Assembly (NCBI RefSeq): GCF_037201975.1
Contig: NZ_CP147520.1
Span: forward strand, 1,302,001-1,366,000
Direction: 5' to 3'
From: Streptomyces sp. TG1A-60
GTDB lineage: Bacteria > Actinomycetota > Actinomycetes > Streptomycetales > Streptomycetaceae
Length of the DNA: 64,000 nucleotides
Position 1 is the first letter of the stretch. Each line of letters opens with the position of its first letter. The notes under the pieces are model-generated. The model was not told the DNA's origin, made no database searches, and saw nothing but the letters and a program-made list of their open reading frames with translations. The translations under genes and the position numbers were made by a program. Positions 27,179 through 36,596 of this stretch are shown piece by piece.

Positions 27179-27763
27179 ATGATCGATGAATTCGCCAAGG
27201 ACACCCTGCACGGGAGACTGCGGCGGGACCGCAAGGCGCTGCTCTGGAAGCTCGATGGCTTGTCCGAATACGACGCCCGCCGACCATTGACAGCGACCGG
27301 GACCAACCTCCTCGGCCTGGTCAAACACGTGGCCAGCGTCGAGGCCAGGTACTTCGGCGAGGTCTTCGACCGCCCTTCCCCGGAACCGCTGCCTCGGTGG
27401 CAGGACCATGACGGCAGCGATCTGTGGGCGACTGCGGACGAGACCCGCGATCAGATTATCGAGTCCTACCGGCGCACGTGGGAACACTCAGACGCGACGA
27501 TCAACGAGCTTCCCCTCGACGCCCCCGGCCACGTGCCGTGGTGGCCGGAGCCTTATCTCAACACGAACCTGTTCGCCATCCTGGTCCACGTCCTCGGCGA
27601 GACCAACCGGCATGCCGGGCACGCCGACATCCTGCGCGAAGACGTCGATGGCCGAACCGGGATGCGGCCCGAACACGAGATGCAGATCGATGAGGAAGCC
27701 CGCGACGCCTACTGCGCGAAGATCGAGCAGGCCGCCAGATCGGCCGCATCGGTCAAGGCATAG
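27179..27763 (+). CDS. DinB-family protein (DUF664 type)
   Basis: 194 aa, ATG at 27179. A four-helix bundle is suggested by LHGRLRRDRKALLWKLDGLSEYDARR, the conserved TGTNLLGLVKHVASVEARYFG with the first metal His, and LVHVLGETNRHAGHADILRE with two further His. Members bind a divalent metal; many are mycothiol- or bacillithiol-dependent transferases, but the activity of this one is unknown. It is isolated between two IS5-type ends, and its TAG stop abuts the terminal repeat of the next element. Confidence 0.88.
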   Translation: MIDEFAKDTLHGRLRRDRKALLWKLDGLSEYDARRPLTATGTNLLGLVKHVASVEARYFGEVFDRPSPEPLPRWQDHDGSDLWATADETRDQIIESYRRTWEHSDATINELPLDAPGHVPWWPEPYLNTNLFAILVHVLGETNRHAGHADILREDVDGRTGMRPEHEMQIDEEARDAYCAKIEQAARSAASVKA

Positions 27764-28157
27764 AAGGCTGTGCCACGTGACTTGATGTTCGAGCGGCATG
27801 ATGCCGACCGTGGGTGCTGATCTGTCGAAGCGTCTGGTTCCTGATGAGCTCTGGGAGCTGGTCGCCCCGTTACTGCCGACGTTCGCGGCTCGACCGCAAG
27901 GTGGCGGGACCGCTCCGCGTGACGAGCGGGCCGTGTTCACCGCAGTGGTGTACGTGCTGACCAGCGGCTGTGCCTGGCGTCATCTGCCGCCGACGTTCGG
28001 CACGTCCTCCGCCACCGCGCATCGCCGCTTCACGGTATGGACCGGGGTCGGCCTGTGGCGTTGGCTGCATCGGGCGGTGCTGGACGAACTCGGAGCCCGG
28101 GGCGAGGTGGACTGTGAGGGGCCTCACGTTTTCCGGACAGGCTTATGACCGTTTATT

Positions 28158-29021
28158 TCACGCGGCGATTCGCAACTTCTCATACTCGGCGTGGACTTCG
28201 CGCGGAGGGCGGTAACCCACCGCCGAGTGGAGGCGTTTGCGATTGTACCAGAATTCGATGTAGCGAGTGATGTCCTGCCGGGCGTCCTCGCGGGTCAGGT
28301 AAGTCACCCTTGATACGCGCTCGTTCTTCAGGGCGCCGAAGAATGATTCGGCCATGGCGTTGTCGAAACAGATTCCGGTGCGGCCGGCAGATCTGCGGAA
28401 CCCGAACCGGTCGAGCGTCTTCCCGAACTCGGCTGACATGTAGTTACTTCCGCGATCCGAGTGAAATGTCGCGCCGGCCGAGAGGTTCCTGTTCCGTGCC
28501 GCGTTACGGATCGCCCTGGATATCAGTGAGGTTTGGTAGTGGTCGTCCATCGCGTAACCGATCACTTCTTTCGTGCAGCAGTCGATGACCGTTGCGAGGT
28601 ACAGCCAGCCTTCCCCTGTCGCGATATAAGTAATGTCACCGACGAGCTTTTCACCGGGCGCATCCGCGGTGAAGTCGCGGCCGACGAGGTCCGGCACCTG
28701 GCCGGCCGCAGCCTGAGTGAGGTTGAACCTCTTCGGCCGTGGCAGGCAGGGCACCAGGCCCAGTTCGCGCATGAGGCGGCGGACCAACTCCACGCCCGCG
28801 GCGACGCCCCAGCGGTGCAGCTGGGCCTGGATGCGCCGGTGCCCGTAGGTGCTGTCGGACATGTCGAAGGCTTTCTCGATGAGCAATTTCAGTTCTTCGC
28901 GCCGCTGAGCTGTCGCGGATTCCGGGCGGGATCGCCAGTCGTAGTAGCCGGATCTGGAGACGCCGAGTCGGCCGCACATGAACTCGACGCTGTATGCGTA
29001 CTTCTCGGTGTCGAGCCGCAT
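28158..29021 (-). CDS. IS3 transposase OrfB (DDE integrase)
   Basis: 287 aa from ATG 29021; the frame is open upstream to the slippery site near 29080, so the natural product is an OrfAB fusion. The HTH_21 region is followed by an rve integrase core with the DDE triad in GDITYIATGEGWLYLATVID, FHSDRGSNYMSAEF and MAESFFGALKNERV. It should catalyse copy-out-paste-in transposition as OrfAB. Confidence 0.92.
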   Translation of the reverse strand: MRLDTEKYAYSVEFMCGRLGVSRSGYYDWRSRPESATAQRREELKLLIEKAFDMSDSTYGHRRIQAQLHRWGVAAGVELVRRLMRELGLVPCLPRPKRFNLTQAAAGQVPDLVGRDFTADAPGEKLVGDITYIATGEGWLYLATVIDCCTKEVIGYAMDDHYQTSLISRAIRNAARNRNLSAGATFHSDRGSNYMSAEFGKTLDRFGFRRSAGRTGICFDNAMAESFFGALKNERVSRVTYLTREDARQDITRYIEFWYNRKRLHSAVGYRPPREVHAEYEKLRIAA

Positions 29022-29047
29022 CTCGTCGATGAACTCGTACTTGCTTG

Positions 29048-29338
29048 CTACCGGGGATCCTTCGCGAAGTACGCTGCGGCTTTTTTCAGGAAGGTAACTT
29101 CCATCTCCAGCTCGCGGTTGCGTCGTTCGAGTTCCTTCAGGCGCGCTCGCTCGTTCACCGTCAGTTCCGCGTCGGGGGCCGGTTCCTGCTGCTTCTGGTA
29201 CTTCTTCACCCAGCCGCGTAGCGTCTCCGAGTTCAGCTCAAGCTCCCGGGCGACTTCGGAGATCGTCTTGCTTGACCTCAACGCGATCTGGACGGCTTCC
29301 TCGCGGAACTCCGGCGAGTACTTACTGGGTGGCGCCAC
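29048..29338 (-). CDS. IS3 OrfA (HTH and leucine-zipper-like)
   Basis: 96 aa. The N-terminal HTH (YSPEFREEAVQIALRSSKTISEVARELELNSETLRGWV) is followed by a coiled coil (ARLKELERRNRELEMEVTFLKKAAAYF). The codons for LKKA contain the run AAAAAAG at about 29078-29084, the classical -1 frameshift signal that makes OrfAB. Standard length for the family. Confidence 0.92.
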   Translation of the reverse strand: MAPPSKYSPEFREEAVQIALRSSKTISEVARELELNSETLRGWVKKYQKQQEPAPDAELTVNERARLKELERRNRELEMEVTFLKKAAAYFAKDPR

Positions 29339-30243
29339 TTCTTCCTCGTTTCCTTGTTCAGGACAACCCTATTGGGTGCCTGTCCGGAAACTTCGGGGCC
29401 CCTCACTGGACCTCGGCGATCGTCGACGCGGCCTCCGTTCGCGCCAAAAGGGGGGATCTCTGACAGGGCCGAACCCGGTCGATCGCGGCAAGAAGGGCAG
29501 CAAGCTGCACGTGCTGTCTGATGCCCAGGGAGTCCCGCTCGCCGTCGCCGTGTCAGGTGCGAATATGCACGACAGTCTCGCCCTCAAGCCGCTCATCCTC
29601 GGCATTTCCGCGGTCCGGTCCCGCCGGGGTCCACGGCGGCGCCGGCCCGTCAAACTCCGTGCGGACAAGGCGTACTTCTCCGCCGAACACCTCAGCTGGC
29701 TACGCGAGCGTGGGCTCGTCGCGCGCATCGCGCGGCCAGGCATCGAGTCCGGCGAACGCCTTGGTCGGCACCGCTGGAAGATCGAGCGGTCGATTGCTTG
29801 GCTCTTCGGCTACCGTCGCCTGACCGTCCGATACGAACGAAAGGGCTCGCACTTCCTCGCCTTCCTCGGCCTGGCCGCTGCCCTGACCTGCTACAAGAAG
29901 CTCGCGAAACTTGCCACGTGAGACGTCCTCTAAGCACCGCAGGCTGCGGCGCGTCCACCAGTTGAGGCAGTGAAAGCGCTCCGCAGTGAACGCGCGCTTG
30001 CCGGCCGCAGTCCCCATCGTGGCCGATGGGGCGCCGGTGGAGTGGGGACCTGCGTCGGTGCGGCGTGTCGCGGTTTCCCACGAAATCCGGTGGAGTCTCA
30101 GCGGCCGGAAGTGGTTGGGTCCTGCTCAATGAGGCTCCGCCAAGCTCGTTTCCGCAGTTCAGTGGGGCTGGTGTGATGCGTTGGTGAGGTCCTCACGCTG
30201 GCAGGTGGCGTGATCGTCGGGGCGAGATCATCCGCCCGCTCCG

Positions 30244-31104
30244 TCAGCGCTGTACTTCGCTGTTCGCCAGAACGAGCAGGGCCCGCAGGAGCGTGGTCGC
30301 CTGCCGGGTGTCCGTGCGGAGTTTGGTCAGGATCCGCCATGACTTGAGGTTCGCGAAGCCATGTTCGTTGGCGGCGCGTTCGCGGCTGACCAGGCGGTTC
30401 GCTTCCCTCTCGGCGACGGTCAGCTTGTGGTTGCGGGTGGCCTTGCGGCCGGTGATGATCACCGGGTCGTCTTCGGGCTTGTCGTCGAGGCCGACGAAGC
30501 CGAGGTCGGCCAGGGCGCCGAGGCCGGCTTCCCTCAGGTGTCCGGTGATCTTGTTGTGGCGGGCGGTGGTGATCTCGCTGGACCGGCCGGGCTTGGCCGC
30601 GGAGATCCAGATCAGGTTGCCCTTCTCGTCGGTGACAGCGAGAAACAGCAGGCCATGGGCCTTATGTTTGCCGGAGTAGTTCTTCCGGTCGTCCCTCCCG
30701 GTGCGGCGGTGGGTGCGGATCAGGGTGCCGTCGAGGAGGACCACGACCCCGCCGCTGCGGGCGATCTTCTTGCATGCGCGGTCCAGGCGCGGGGCGCGGG
30801 CGGCCAGCAGCTTGACGACTTCCTTCACCCAGCGGCGGACGGTGGATTCGCCGACCTGGTTGCCGCCGGCCATGTCGGCCAGGCGCTGGTCGTGACGGAG
30901 TACGGCGAGCACGATGACGGCCTGCTTACCGGGTTCGGCCTTGCGCCAGACAGAGCGCATCCGGTTGCGGCGTTGGCGTATCAGGTCGGCGACGAGATCG
31001 ATGGTCCGCTTCGACAGCGGGAGGCGGACCTGGTAGACAACATCCCGAGGGCCCTCGGCGGGCTGGTTTTTGGTCACACACTTACCAACTCCCGCCGGGG
31101 GCAC
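30244..31104 (-). CDS. IS5-like DDE transposase (DDE_Tnp_4), copy 1
   Basis: 286 aa from GTG (or GTG at about residue 10). An HTH region (QAVIVLAVLRHDQRLADMAGGNQVGESTVRRWVKEVVK) precedes the DDE core. The catalytic Asp is in VVLLDGTLIRTHR, the second in GLGALADLGFVGLD and the Glu in ERAANEHGFANLKSWRIL. The protein is identical to that in copy 2. Intact and probably active, given fresh target duplications at both copies. Confidence 0.93.
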   Translation of the reverse strand: MPPAGVGKCVTKNQPAEGPRDVVYQVRLPLSKRTIDLVADLIRQRRNRMRSVWRKAEPGKQAVIVLAVLRHDQRLADMAGGNQVGESTVRRWVKEVVKLLAARAPRLDRACKKIARSGGVVVLLDGTLIRTHRRTGRDDRKNYSGKHKAHGLLFLAVTDEKGNLIWISAAKPGRSSEITTARHNKITGHLREAGLGALADLGFVGLDDKPEDDPVIITGRKATRNHKLTVAEREANRLVSRERAANEHGFANLKSWRILTKLRTDTRQATTLLRALLVLANSEVQR

Positions 31105-31150
31105 TCGCGTTATGGCAGGAATCGGCCCGTCCGGCCAGCGGCGTTACTGG

Positions 31151-31705
<555 letters not shown>

Positions 31706-31981
31706 GAACATCCCTCCCAGCGCAGAACCTACGCGGCGACCCCCGAACCTCACTCCAGAACCCACGAGAACACCTGCGCCAGACGATCTCGTGCTAACGA
31801 TCACCCCACCTGCCAGCGTGAGGACCTCACCGACCCATCACACCAGCCCCACTGAACTGCGGAAACGAGCTTGGCGGAGCCTCAATGCTTCGCTGACACG
31901 GCCCGGCACAGTGCGAGGCGCAAGGTCCGAATCGCAGGCGCGGTCTAGCCCGCGTGTCGTCGAGTGATGGAGGTTATCGCG

Positions 31982-32770
31982 GTGGCTGGTTATGGGGCGC
32001 TTTCCGACGCATACGAGTGGCTGATCGGGGACGACAGGTTGACCCCCGCCAAGGCAGCCGCGGTTTACTACAGCGATGTCGTGGGCTCTCTGCCGCCCAA
32101 CGCGCGCGTCCTCGACTGCGCGTGTGGAACCGGCCAGCTCGCCGTCGGTCTCGCGAGTCTTGGCCTTGACGTGGTCGCCGCAGACGCCAGCAATGGGATG
32201 GTTCGCCGGACCGAGAAGGCCGCCGACGAGCAGGGTGTCTCGCTTCGAGCCCTCCGCGCGAGCTGGGACGAGCTGCCCGACCACCTGGAGGACTCCACGT
32301 TCGATCTGGTGTTCTGCGTCGGCAACTCGCTCGGGCACGCCGAGGGCGCAGCCGGGCGCCTGACCGCACTGGAAGCGATGTCGCGGCTGCTGAATCCGGG
32401 CGGACGCCTCGTGCTCACGTCACGCAACTGGGAGCTCGTGCGCTCCGCCGGCTCACGGGTAGACGTCCGCGATCGACTCATCCGCCGCAACGACCGCGAT
32501 GCGGTCGTCAGCTACTACTGGCAGATCGAGCAGCGCTGGGAGCAGGAACACTTCCTCGAGATCGTGGTCGCCCAGATCGAGCCGGATGGGGCAGTGCGAG
32601 CCTGCTCGGAGCGGTTGTCCATCTGGCCCTACCGGTACGAGGACCTCGTGGCGCAGTTGCGGAGTGTCGGGCTCACGGTGCAGTCCACCACCTTCGACCC
32701 CGAGAGCGATGGATACCTGGTGGTCGCCAGCCGCGACCAGGCGCGAGGCACGTCTGAGCCGGCGCGCTGA
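31982..32770 (+). CDS. Class I SAM-dependent methyltransferase
   Basis: 262 aa from GTG 31982, which has GGAGG at eight bases (MAGYGALSDAYEWL); the frame is open to 31964. The Rossmann motif I is VLDCACGTGQLAVGLA near residue 43, motif II is DVVAADAS and motif IV is FDLVFCVGNSLGHAEG. The motif order and the YWQIEQRWEQ beta-strand insertion are typical of small-molecule or glycine/sarcosine-like methyltransferases. Substrate unknown. It sits next to IS copy 1 and was probably an independent cargo gene. Confidence 0.85.
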   Translation: MAGYGALSDAYEWLIGDDRLTPAKAAAVYYSDVVGSLPPNARVLDCACGTGQLAVGLASLGLDVVAADASNGMVRRTEKAADEQGVSLRALRASWDELPDHLEDSTFDLVFCVGNSLGHAEGAAGRLTALEAMSRLLNPGGRLVLTSRNWELVRSAGSRVDVRDRLIRRNDRDAVVSYYWQIEQRWEQEHFLEIVVAQIEPDGAVRACSERLSIWPYRYEDLVAQLRSVGLTVQSTTFDPESDGYLVVASRDQARGTSEPAR

Positions 32771-32784
32771 CCCGCCTTTCGTCG

Positions 32785-33401
32785 TTGTCGTTGCCGACCT
32801 GCCGGCTCGCGACCGCCTGCAGCGGGTTCTTCGCGAAGTGTTCAGCGCTTGAAGCGGTTGCTGCGGGTGCGGTCCTCGCCGCGCTGGCTTCCGACCTGCG
32901 GACCGCGGCCTGCACCGCCTCCACCAAGGCATTCGTGATCCTGGACGGCACGCTGCTGCCGATCGACCGAATCGCGGCCGACCGGCCCTTCTCTCTGGGA
33001 AACATGAGAAGCACGGCATGAACGTGCAGATCATCACCGATCCCGCCGGGCGACTGGTGTGGGCATCGCCTGCACTGCCCGGCGCAGTCCACGACATCAA
33101 GGCCGCGCGAACCCACGGCATCATCGACGCCCTGGAGGAAACCAGCGTGGAGTGCTAGGCCGACAAGGGTTACGGGGGCGCCGGCGGCACCGTACGGCTG
33201 CCCTATTGGGGTCGCTGGGAAACGCTTTCCGTAGGTCAGCAGGCTGTCAACCGCTCGCATGCAAGGATGCTTACGCTCGTCGAGCAGGCCATGGCCACCC
33301 TCAAGATCTGGCGGCTCCTGCGTAAGCTGCGATGTTCCACGACTCGCATCACCAGCCTGGTTCAGGCCGTCCTCACCCTGCATCTGACCTGCTCAAACTG
33401 A
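32785..33401 (+). pseudogene. IS5-family transposase relic (frameshift and stop)
   Basis: FVILDGTLLPIDRIAADRPF is followed, after a one-base shift near 33000, by MNVQIITDPAGRLVWASPAL, PGAVHDIKAARTHGIIDAL, an in-frame TAG at 33157-33159, then ADKGYGGAGGTVRLPYWGRW and LVEQAMATLKIWRLLRKLRC. The N-terminal HTH region is missing. Confidence 0.8.
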
Positions 33402-33473
33402 GGTTGGAAACAGCTCAGTGAGACAACCGCGTTCATGGCCCCGCTGGGATCCGCTCGATGCGAACAGTAGAAC

Positions 33474-34211
33474 TTGACAGGGAACGCGACTAATTGCGAG
33501 CAGCGCATCAGGGTGGAGCTGGTGATGGCCGCCAAGCGGCACGGCATGCCGACCGCCGCGGTCGTCGTCGCCACGCCGCTGTCGGTCTGCCTGACCCGGC
33601 AAGGCCCGCGCCCGGACAGTCGGCGCGTGCCCGAGGACGTCGTCCGTGCCCAGCACCAGGCGATGACGTACTCCCACCAGCAGCTGGCGGCCGAAGGATT
33701 CAACACGATCGTCTTCGCCGACAACCTCCACCGGCTGGAGCCGTTCCTGAAGCGGCTCTCGCAGGCCAGGGAGGCCGGCCTCGGACGGGACGGCAGCAAG
33801 GGCTTGGGTGACCTGCTCCTGGTCCGCCGCTTCTTCGGCCCGGAGATCCTGCCGCTGTGGCGGTGGCGGCCGGGCTCGGACCTGGTGACCGGTCGGGACC
33901 GCGTCGCGGAGATCCGGCTCGGGGAGCAGCACCTCATCCTGGCGTTCCGCGACGACGTCGACGGCGAGGGCGACTTCGGCTTCGGCTTCGGCTTCGACGT
34001 CCTGCTGCCCTGCCCCTTCGACCCGGAGTGCGCCGGGCAGGCGTGGGCGCCGGTCTACTCGGTCACCGACCTGCACAAGGCGCTGACCGGCGCCATGGAC
34101 AGCGACCCGGACATCGTCTGCACCGTCCACGGCGACGGCGTCGACGACCAGGACGACGACCCCGAGGGCCGCGCGGACCTTCAGGCGCAGTTCGCCGAAG
34201 CGGTCGCATGA
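33474..34211 (+). CDS. Polynucleotide-kinase-like protein, N-terminal P-loop part missing
   Basis: 245 aa if read from TTG 33474, but the sequence begins in the middle of a domain: NATNCEQRIRVELVMAAKRHGMPTAAVVVATPLSVCLTRQGPR matches the DAT-x-motif and lid region of bacterial Pnkp/AAA-type polynucleotide kinases. The Walker A part that should precede it is replaced by unrelated sequence next to IS5 debris. Thus it is 5'-truncated and probably inactive. The Asp/Gly-rich C-terminal half is of unknown function. It overlaps the next gene by ATGA and heads a run of coupled small genes. Confidence 0.65.
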   Translation: MTGNATNCEQRIRVELVMAAKRHGMPTAAVVVATPLSVCLTRQGPRPDSRRVPEDVVRAQHQAMTYSHQQLAAEGFNTIVFADNLHRLEPFLKRLSQAREAGLGRDGSKGLGDLLLVRRFFGPEILPLWRWRPGSDLVTGRDRVAEIRLGEQHLILAFRDDVDGEGDFGFGFGFDVLLPCPFDPECAGQAWAPVYSVTDLHKALTGAMDSDPDIVCTVHGDGVDDQDDDPEGRADLQAQFAEAVA

Positions 34212-34780
34212 GCCGCGCGGCCGACGGCCCGCACCCGCACCCGCTCACCCCGGCCGACCTTCCGGCCGGGGATGAGTGGTGGCGCGGCTGCCGTCATTGC
34301 CACCTCCCGATTCAGGGCGGGGGCGCCGGCCTCGCCGCGCACCGCCGCACCGTCCACACCAGCGCCGGTGACCCCCGGCGGCCCATCACGATCCACCTCG
34401 AGTGCAGCGCCGCCGTACGGATCGCGCACGAGGTCTACGACGCGGCACGCCGTCGCCGGACCTGCTGGACCGCGTGTTCCAGCAGCTTCCCGACTTCCGG
34501 CCGTGACCGCCCCCGAGGCAAGAAGCCGCTGTTCGAGCCGGGGCTCATCCCGGCTCCCGGCGCCCTTCTCGACTGGCGCGACAACCAGCACCTCGACCGC
34601 TGGCAGGACCGCCCCTGCGCGCTCTGCGACAAGCCCACGCCGATGCGCTCCCACTACGGGGAGCCCGTGCACAAGGCGAGAGCGGAGGGCTGGATTTCCG
34701 AGCACCCCACCGAGGCCCGCCTCGGCCGGTTCGCCTCCGACGTCCAGCCCAAACGCCGGCGCGACGACGACCACGCCTGA
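34208..34780 (+). CDS. Hypothetical protein with two Cys/His zinc-binding-like motifs
   Basis: 190 aa, ATG overlapping the preceding stop (ATGA). It contains GCRHCHLP with AHRRTVHTS and LECSAAVRIAHEVYD in the first half, and CALCDKPTPMRSHYGEPVHKA near residue 140, suggesting one or two zinc ribbons. The middle is linker-like. Similar proteins are common in Streptomyces integrative elements and plasmids; no activity is known. Confidence 0.65.
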   Translation: MSRAADGPHPHPLTPADLPAGDEWWRGCRHCHLPIQGGGAGLAAHRRTVHTSAGDPRRPITIHLECSAAVRIAHEVYDAARRRRTCWTACSSSFPTSGRDRPRGKKPLFEPGLIPAPGALLDWRDNQHLDRWQDRPCALCDKPTPMRSHYGEPVHKARAEGWISEHPTEARLGRFASDVQPKRRRDDDHA

Positions 34781-34802
34781 ACCCCTCCACCTGGAGGCTC
34801 CC

Positions 34803-35009
34803 TTGAGCAGCACCCAACGAGACGTCGACCACGCCCTCGCCTATCCCGAGCCGCCCGCGTCCCCGCTCTGGCACCGCCATGGCGGCGTGAAGGCCCGGCC
34901 GCTCACCGATGCCCAGAAGCGGCGCAACCGCGAACTGCTGGACATCGCCCAGTGCACCACCCGACCCCGCTCCCCTCGCCCCACCGAGTCCCTGGCGGAG
35001 GCCAGCTAA
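34803..35009 (+). CDS. Small hypothetical protein (TTG start)
   Basis: 68 aa. TTG at 34803 has GGAGG at four bases. The sequence (SSTQRDVDHALAYPEPPASP, then LTDAQKRRNRELLDIAQ) is hydrophilic with one helix. Its stop TAA shares a base with the next start (TAATG), so it is translationally coupled. Family not recognised. Confidence 0.5.
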   Translation: MSSTQRDVDHALAYPEPPASPLWHRHGGVKARPLTDAQKRRNRELLDIAQCTTRPRSPRPTESLAEAS

Positions 35010-35491
35010 TGGACACCAAGCACTGCGCCGTCGACGGATGGGTCGACGCGATACCCGCCCCCGGCCCGCGCGGCACCGCCACCTTCGACCTGATCGTCCG
35101 CCCGGCCGACGCCGACACCGTCGCCCAGGACGCCCCCGACACGGTCGTGGCCTGCACCAGCGGAGACCCCCGGATCACCCACGAGCTGCTGACCGGCATA
35201 CAGCCCGGCGACCTGCTGCGCGTCACCGGCACCCTGGTCCAGTCCCAGACGCCCGGCGAGCCCGCCCGGCTCACCCTCGACGCCCTGGAGGTCCTGGACA
35301 CCGCGCTGGTCCCGGTCCTGCGGGACATGGTGATGGACCGGTACGGCGACTACTGCGTCATCTTCGACGCCGACACAGACGCCGTGCCCGTCTTCACCGC
35401 GCTCGGGCAGTGGGTCGGCCTGGCGGACAACCCCGACGCCATCGCCACCCTGATCGACATCCACGAGCGCGTGACCGGAGGTGACGCCTGA
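35009..35491 (+). CDS. Hypothetical protein, OB-fold-like strands
   Basis: 160 aa, start in TAATG. Beta-rich N-terminal half (VDGWVDAIPAPGPRGTATFDLIVRPAD, then GDLLRVTGTLVQ, RLTLDALEVLDTAL) suggests an OB fold as in single-strand-binding or replication accessory proteins, by pattern only. The C-terminal half is acidic (YGDYCVIFDADTDAVPV). It is coupled to the next gene by TGATG. Confidence 0.5.
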   Translation: MDTKHCAVDGWVDAIPAPGPRGTATFDLIVRPADADTVAQDAPDTVVACTSGDPRITHELLTGIQPGDLLRVTGTLVQSQTPGEPARLTLDALEVLDTALVPVLRDMVMDRYGDYCVIFDADTDAVPVFTALGQWVGLADNPDAIATLIDIHERVTGGDA

Positions 35492-35673
35492 TGCCCACGA
35501 CCACCGCGCCTTCCCGCACCGTCCTGGAGCATTTCCCCGCCGGAGGCCCCCGCGGCTCCTGGCCGGCCGAAGAGTACGCCGCCGCTAGGCGCGCCCAAGG
35601 CACGGACGCTCAGGTCGTGATGGACCTGCGCACCGACCAGTTCCTCGTGGTCACCCACACCACCACCCAATAG
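35491..35673 (+). CDS. Small hypothetical protein
   Basis: 60 aa, start codon overlapping the preceding stop (TGATG). RTVLEHFPAGGPRGSWPAEE, then VVMDLRTDQFLVVTHTTT. Predicted alpha/beta and soluble. Not recognised. Existence is supported by coupling and by the terminator that follows. Confidence 0.5.
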   Translation: MPTTTAPSRTVLEHFPAGGPRGSWPAEEYAAARRAQGTDAQVVMDLRTDQFLVVTHTTTQ

Positions 35674-35686
35674 CACCACCACCCCC

Positions 35687-35724
35687 GAGCGCCGCGCCCG
35701 CCTTCCCGGCCGGGCGCGGCGCTC
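35687..35724 (+). terminator. Strong hairpin after the first small-gene block
   Basis: Perfect 14-bp stem (GAGCGCCGCGCCCG and its complement at 35711-35724) with a 10-base loop. It begins 14 bp after the stop at 35673 and before the TTG of the next gene. Confidence 0.75.
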
Positions 35725-35763
35725 CGCACGTTCCCGCCCTTCACCCCCGAGCAGGAGGCACCC

Positions 35764-36204
35764 TTGCACCCGATCCGCCTGATCTCGTTCGGCTACCTGC
35801 ACCTGCCCACCGGCCCGGACGGCAGCCCCGTCCCGCCCGCCGCCGACCGGATCGAAGACGTCCGCGACCGGCTCCGCGACCCGGCCGCCGCCCGCGAAAT
35901 CCTCGACCTGGACGGCTTCCACCCCAGTGTTCAGGACGTCGTCCTGAACACCCCCGGAGCCCGCGAGCTGCTCGACAACCTCGCCGACTACGCGACCCTT
36001 CCCGCCGGTCCCCGCCGCATTGCCATCGGATGCGCAGGCGGCAAGCACCGTGCAAGTGGTCTCACCGAACTCCTTGCCCGAGCACTCCGCGACCGCGGCC
36101 GCCAGGTCGAAGTCGAGCACCTCCACGTCCACCTGCCACGCGTGCTGACAACGCCTACCGCCAGCCCCGCCCACACCAACCCCGAGCAGGAGCCCACCCG
36201 ATGA
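35764..36204 (+). CDS. Stand-alone RapZ C-terminal-domain-like protein
   Basis: 146 aa from TTG with AGGAGG six bases upstream. IRLISFGYLHLP opens a Rossmann-like strand, VRDRLRDP matches the V-D-x-R-x2-x-DP motif of RapZ, and RRIAIGCAGGKHRASGLTELLARALRDRG matches its G-C-x-GG-x-HRS signature. RapZ C-domains bind RNA (GlmY/GlmZ in E. coli). The N-terminal ATPase domain is absent, as in several phage and plasmid proteins. The function here is unknown. Its stop overlaps the next ATG. Confidence 0.8.
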   Translation: MHPIRLISFGYLHLPTGPDGSPVPPAADRIEDVRDRLRDPAAAREILDLDGFHPSVQDVVLNTPGARELLDNLADYATLPAGPRRIAIGCAGGKHRASGLTELLARALRDRGRQVEVEHLHVHLPRVLTTPTASPAHTNPEQEPTR

Positions 36205-36497
36205 AGCGTCTCTTCCGCCGCTGCAGCCACGCGCCCGGCGCTCTCAGCCCCGAGGACCAGGCCGCCGTCGACCAGTTCCGCGCGCTGCTCGCGGCACTGC
36301 GCGACATGGAGACCTGGACGCCCGGCCTCTACCGGGACATCGCCGTACGCGTCGGACCGTTCGTGGAAAGGGCCCACCCCCGTCTGGGCGACGACCACGG
36401 CCCCGACCTGATCGCCGTCTCCCTGGTCCACCCCGACACCCCGCACGCCGCGGCCTACCTCCACGGCCACCAGCTCGGCTACACCGGCAGGGGCTGA
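36201..36497 (+). CDS. Hypothetical protein, in frame with the next reading frame across a TGA
   Basis: 98 aa, start ATGA-coupled to the RapZ-like gene. KRLFRRCSHAPGALSPEDQAAVDQFRALLAALRD, then LYRDIAVRVGPFVERAHPRLGDDHGPDLIAVSLVHPD. Not recognised. The codon after the TGA stop continues in the same frame with coding-like sequence to 36887. Confidence 0.5.
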   Translation: MKRLFRRCSHAPGALSPEDQAAVDQFRALLAALRDMETWTPGLYRDIAVRVGPFVERAHPRLGDDHGPDLIAVSLVHPDTPHAAAYLHGHQLGYTGRG

Positions 36498-36596
36498 CTG
36501 CGCTGCGAGACGGACAAGATCCTCGCACTGTGGAACCCGGCCCTCACACCGCTCACCCACGCCGCGGCGGGCCTGGACCTCCCCGACGACGTCGGC

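Larger units (their letters stand above)
28115..29405 (-). mobile_element. IS3-family insertion sequence, complete (1291 bp)
   Basis: Ends are TGAGGGGCC...GGCCCCTCA with inverted repeats of about 27 bp (shared core TTTCCGGACAGG). The 3-bp target duplication is CTG (28112-28114 and 29406-29408), and the terminal TG...CA is typical of IS3. It contains overlapping orfA and orfB on the minus strand with an A6G slippery site. All parts look intact. Confidence 0.9.
27798..29921 (+). pseudogene. IS5-family transposase split by IS3
   Basis: N-terminal piece 27798-28114 (LVPDELWELVAPLLPTF, then TSGCAWRHLPPTFGTSSATAHRRF, up to LDELGARGEVD). C-terminal piece 29406-29921 (TSAIVDAASVRAKRG, then LTGPNPVDRGKKGSKLHVL, LRADKAYFSAEHLSWLRERG, GRHRWKIERSIAWLFGYRRL and the end KKLAKLAT). 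A separate +1 frameshift lies near 29450 in a run of G, so the gene was damaged twice. Confidence 0.85.
27765..29932 (+). mobile_element. IS5-family element interrupted by an IS3 element
   Basis: The ends carry similar inverted repeats (left AAGGCTGTGCCACGTGAC, right complement GAGGACGTCTCACGTGGC). Removing 28115-29408 rejoins the transposase reading frame exactly across GAGGTGGACTGGACC. Boundaries are approximate to a few bases because the repeats are imperfect. Confidence 0.7.

Noticed and set aside
29692..30129. Minus-strand frame spanning the IS5 end and 30129
   Set aside because: No motif; it crosses an element boundary and is antisense to the transposase C-terminus.
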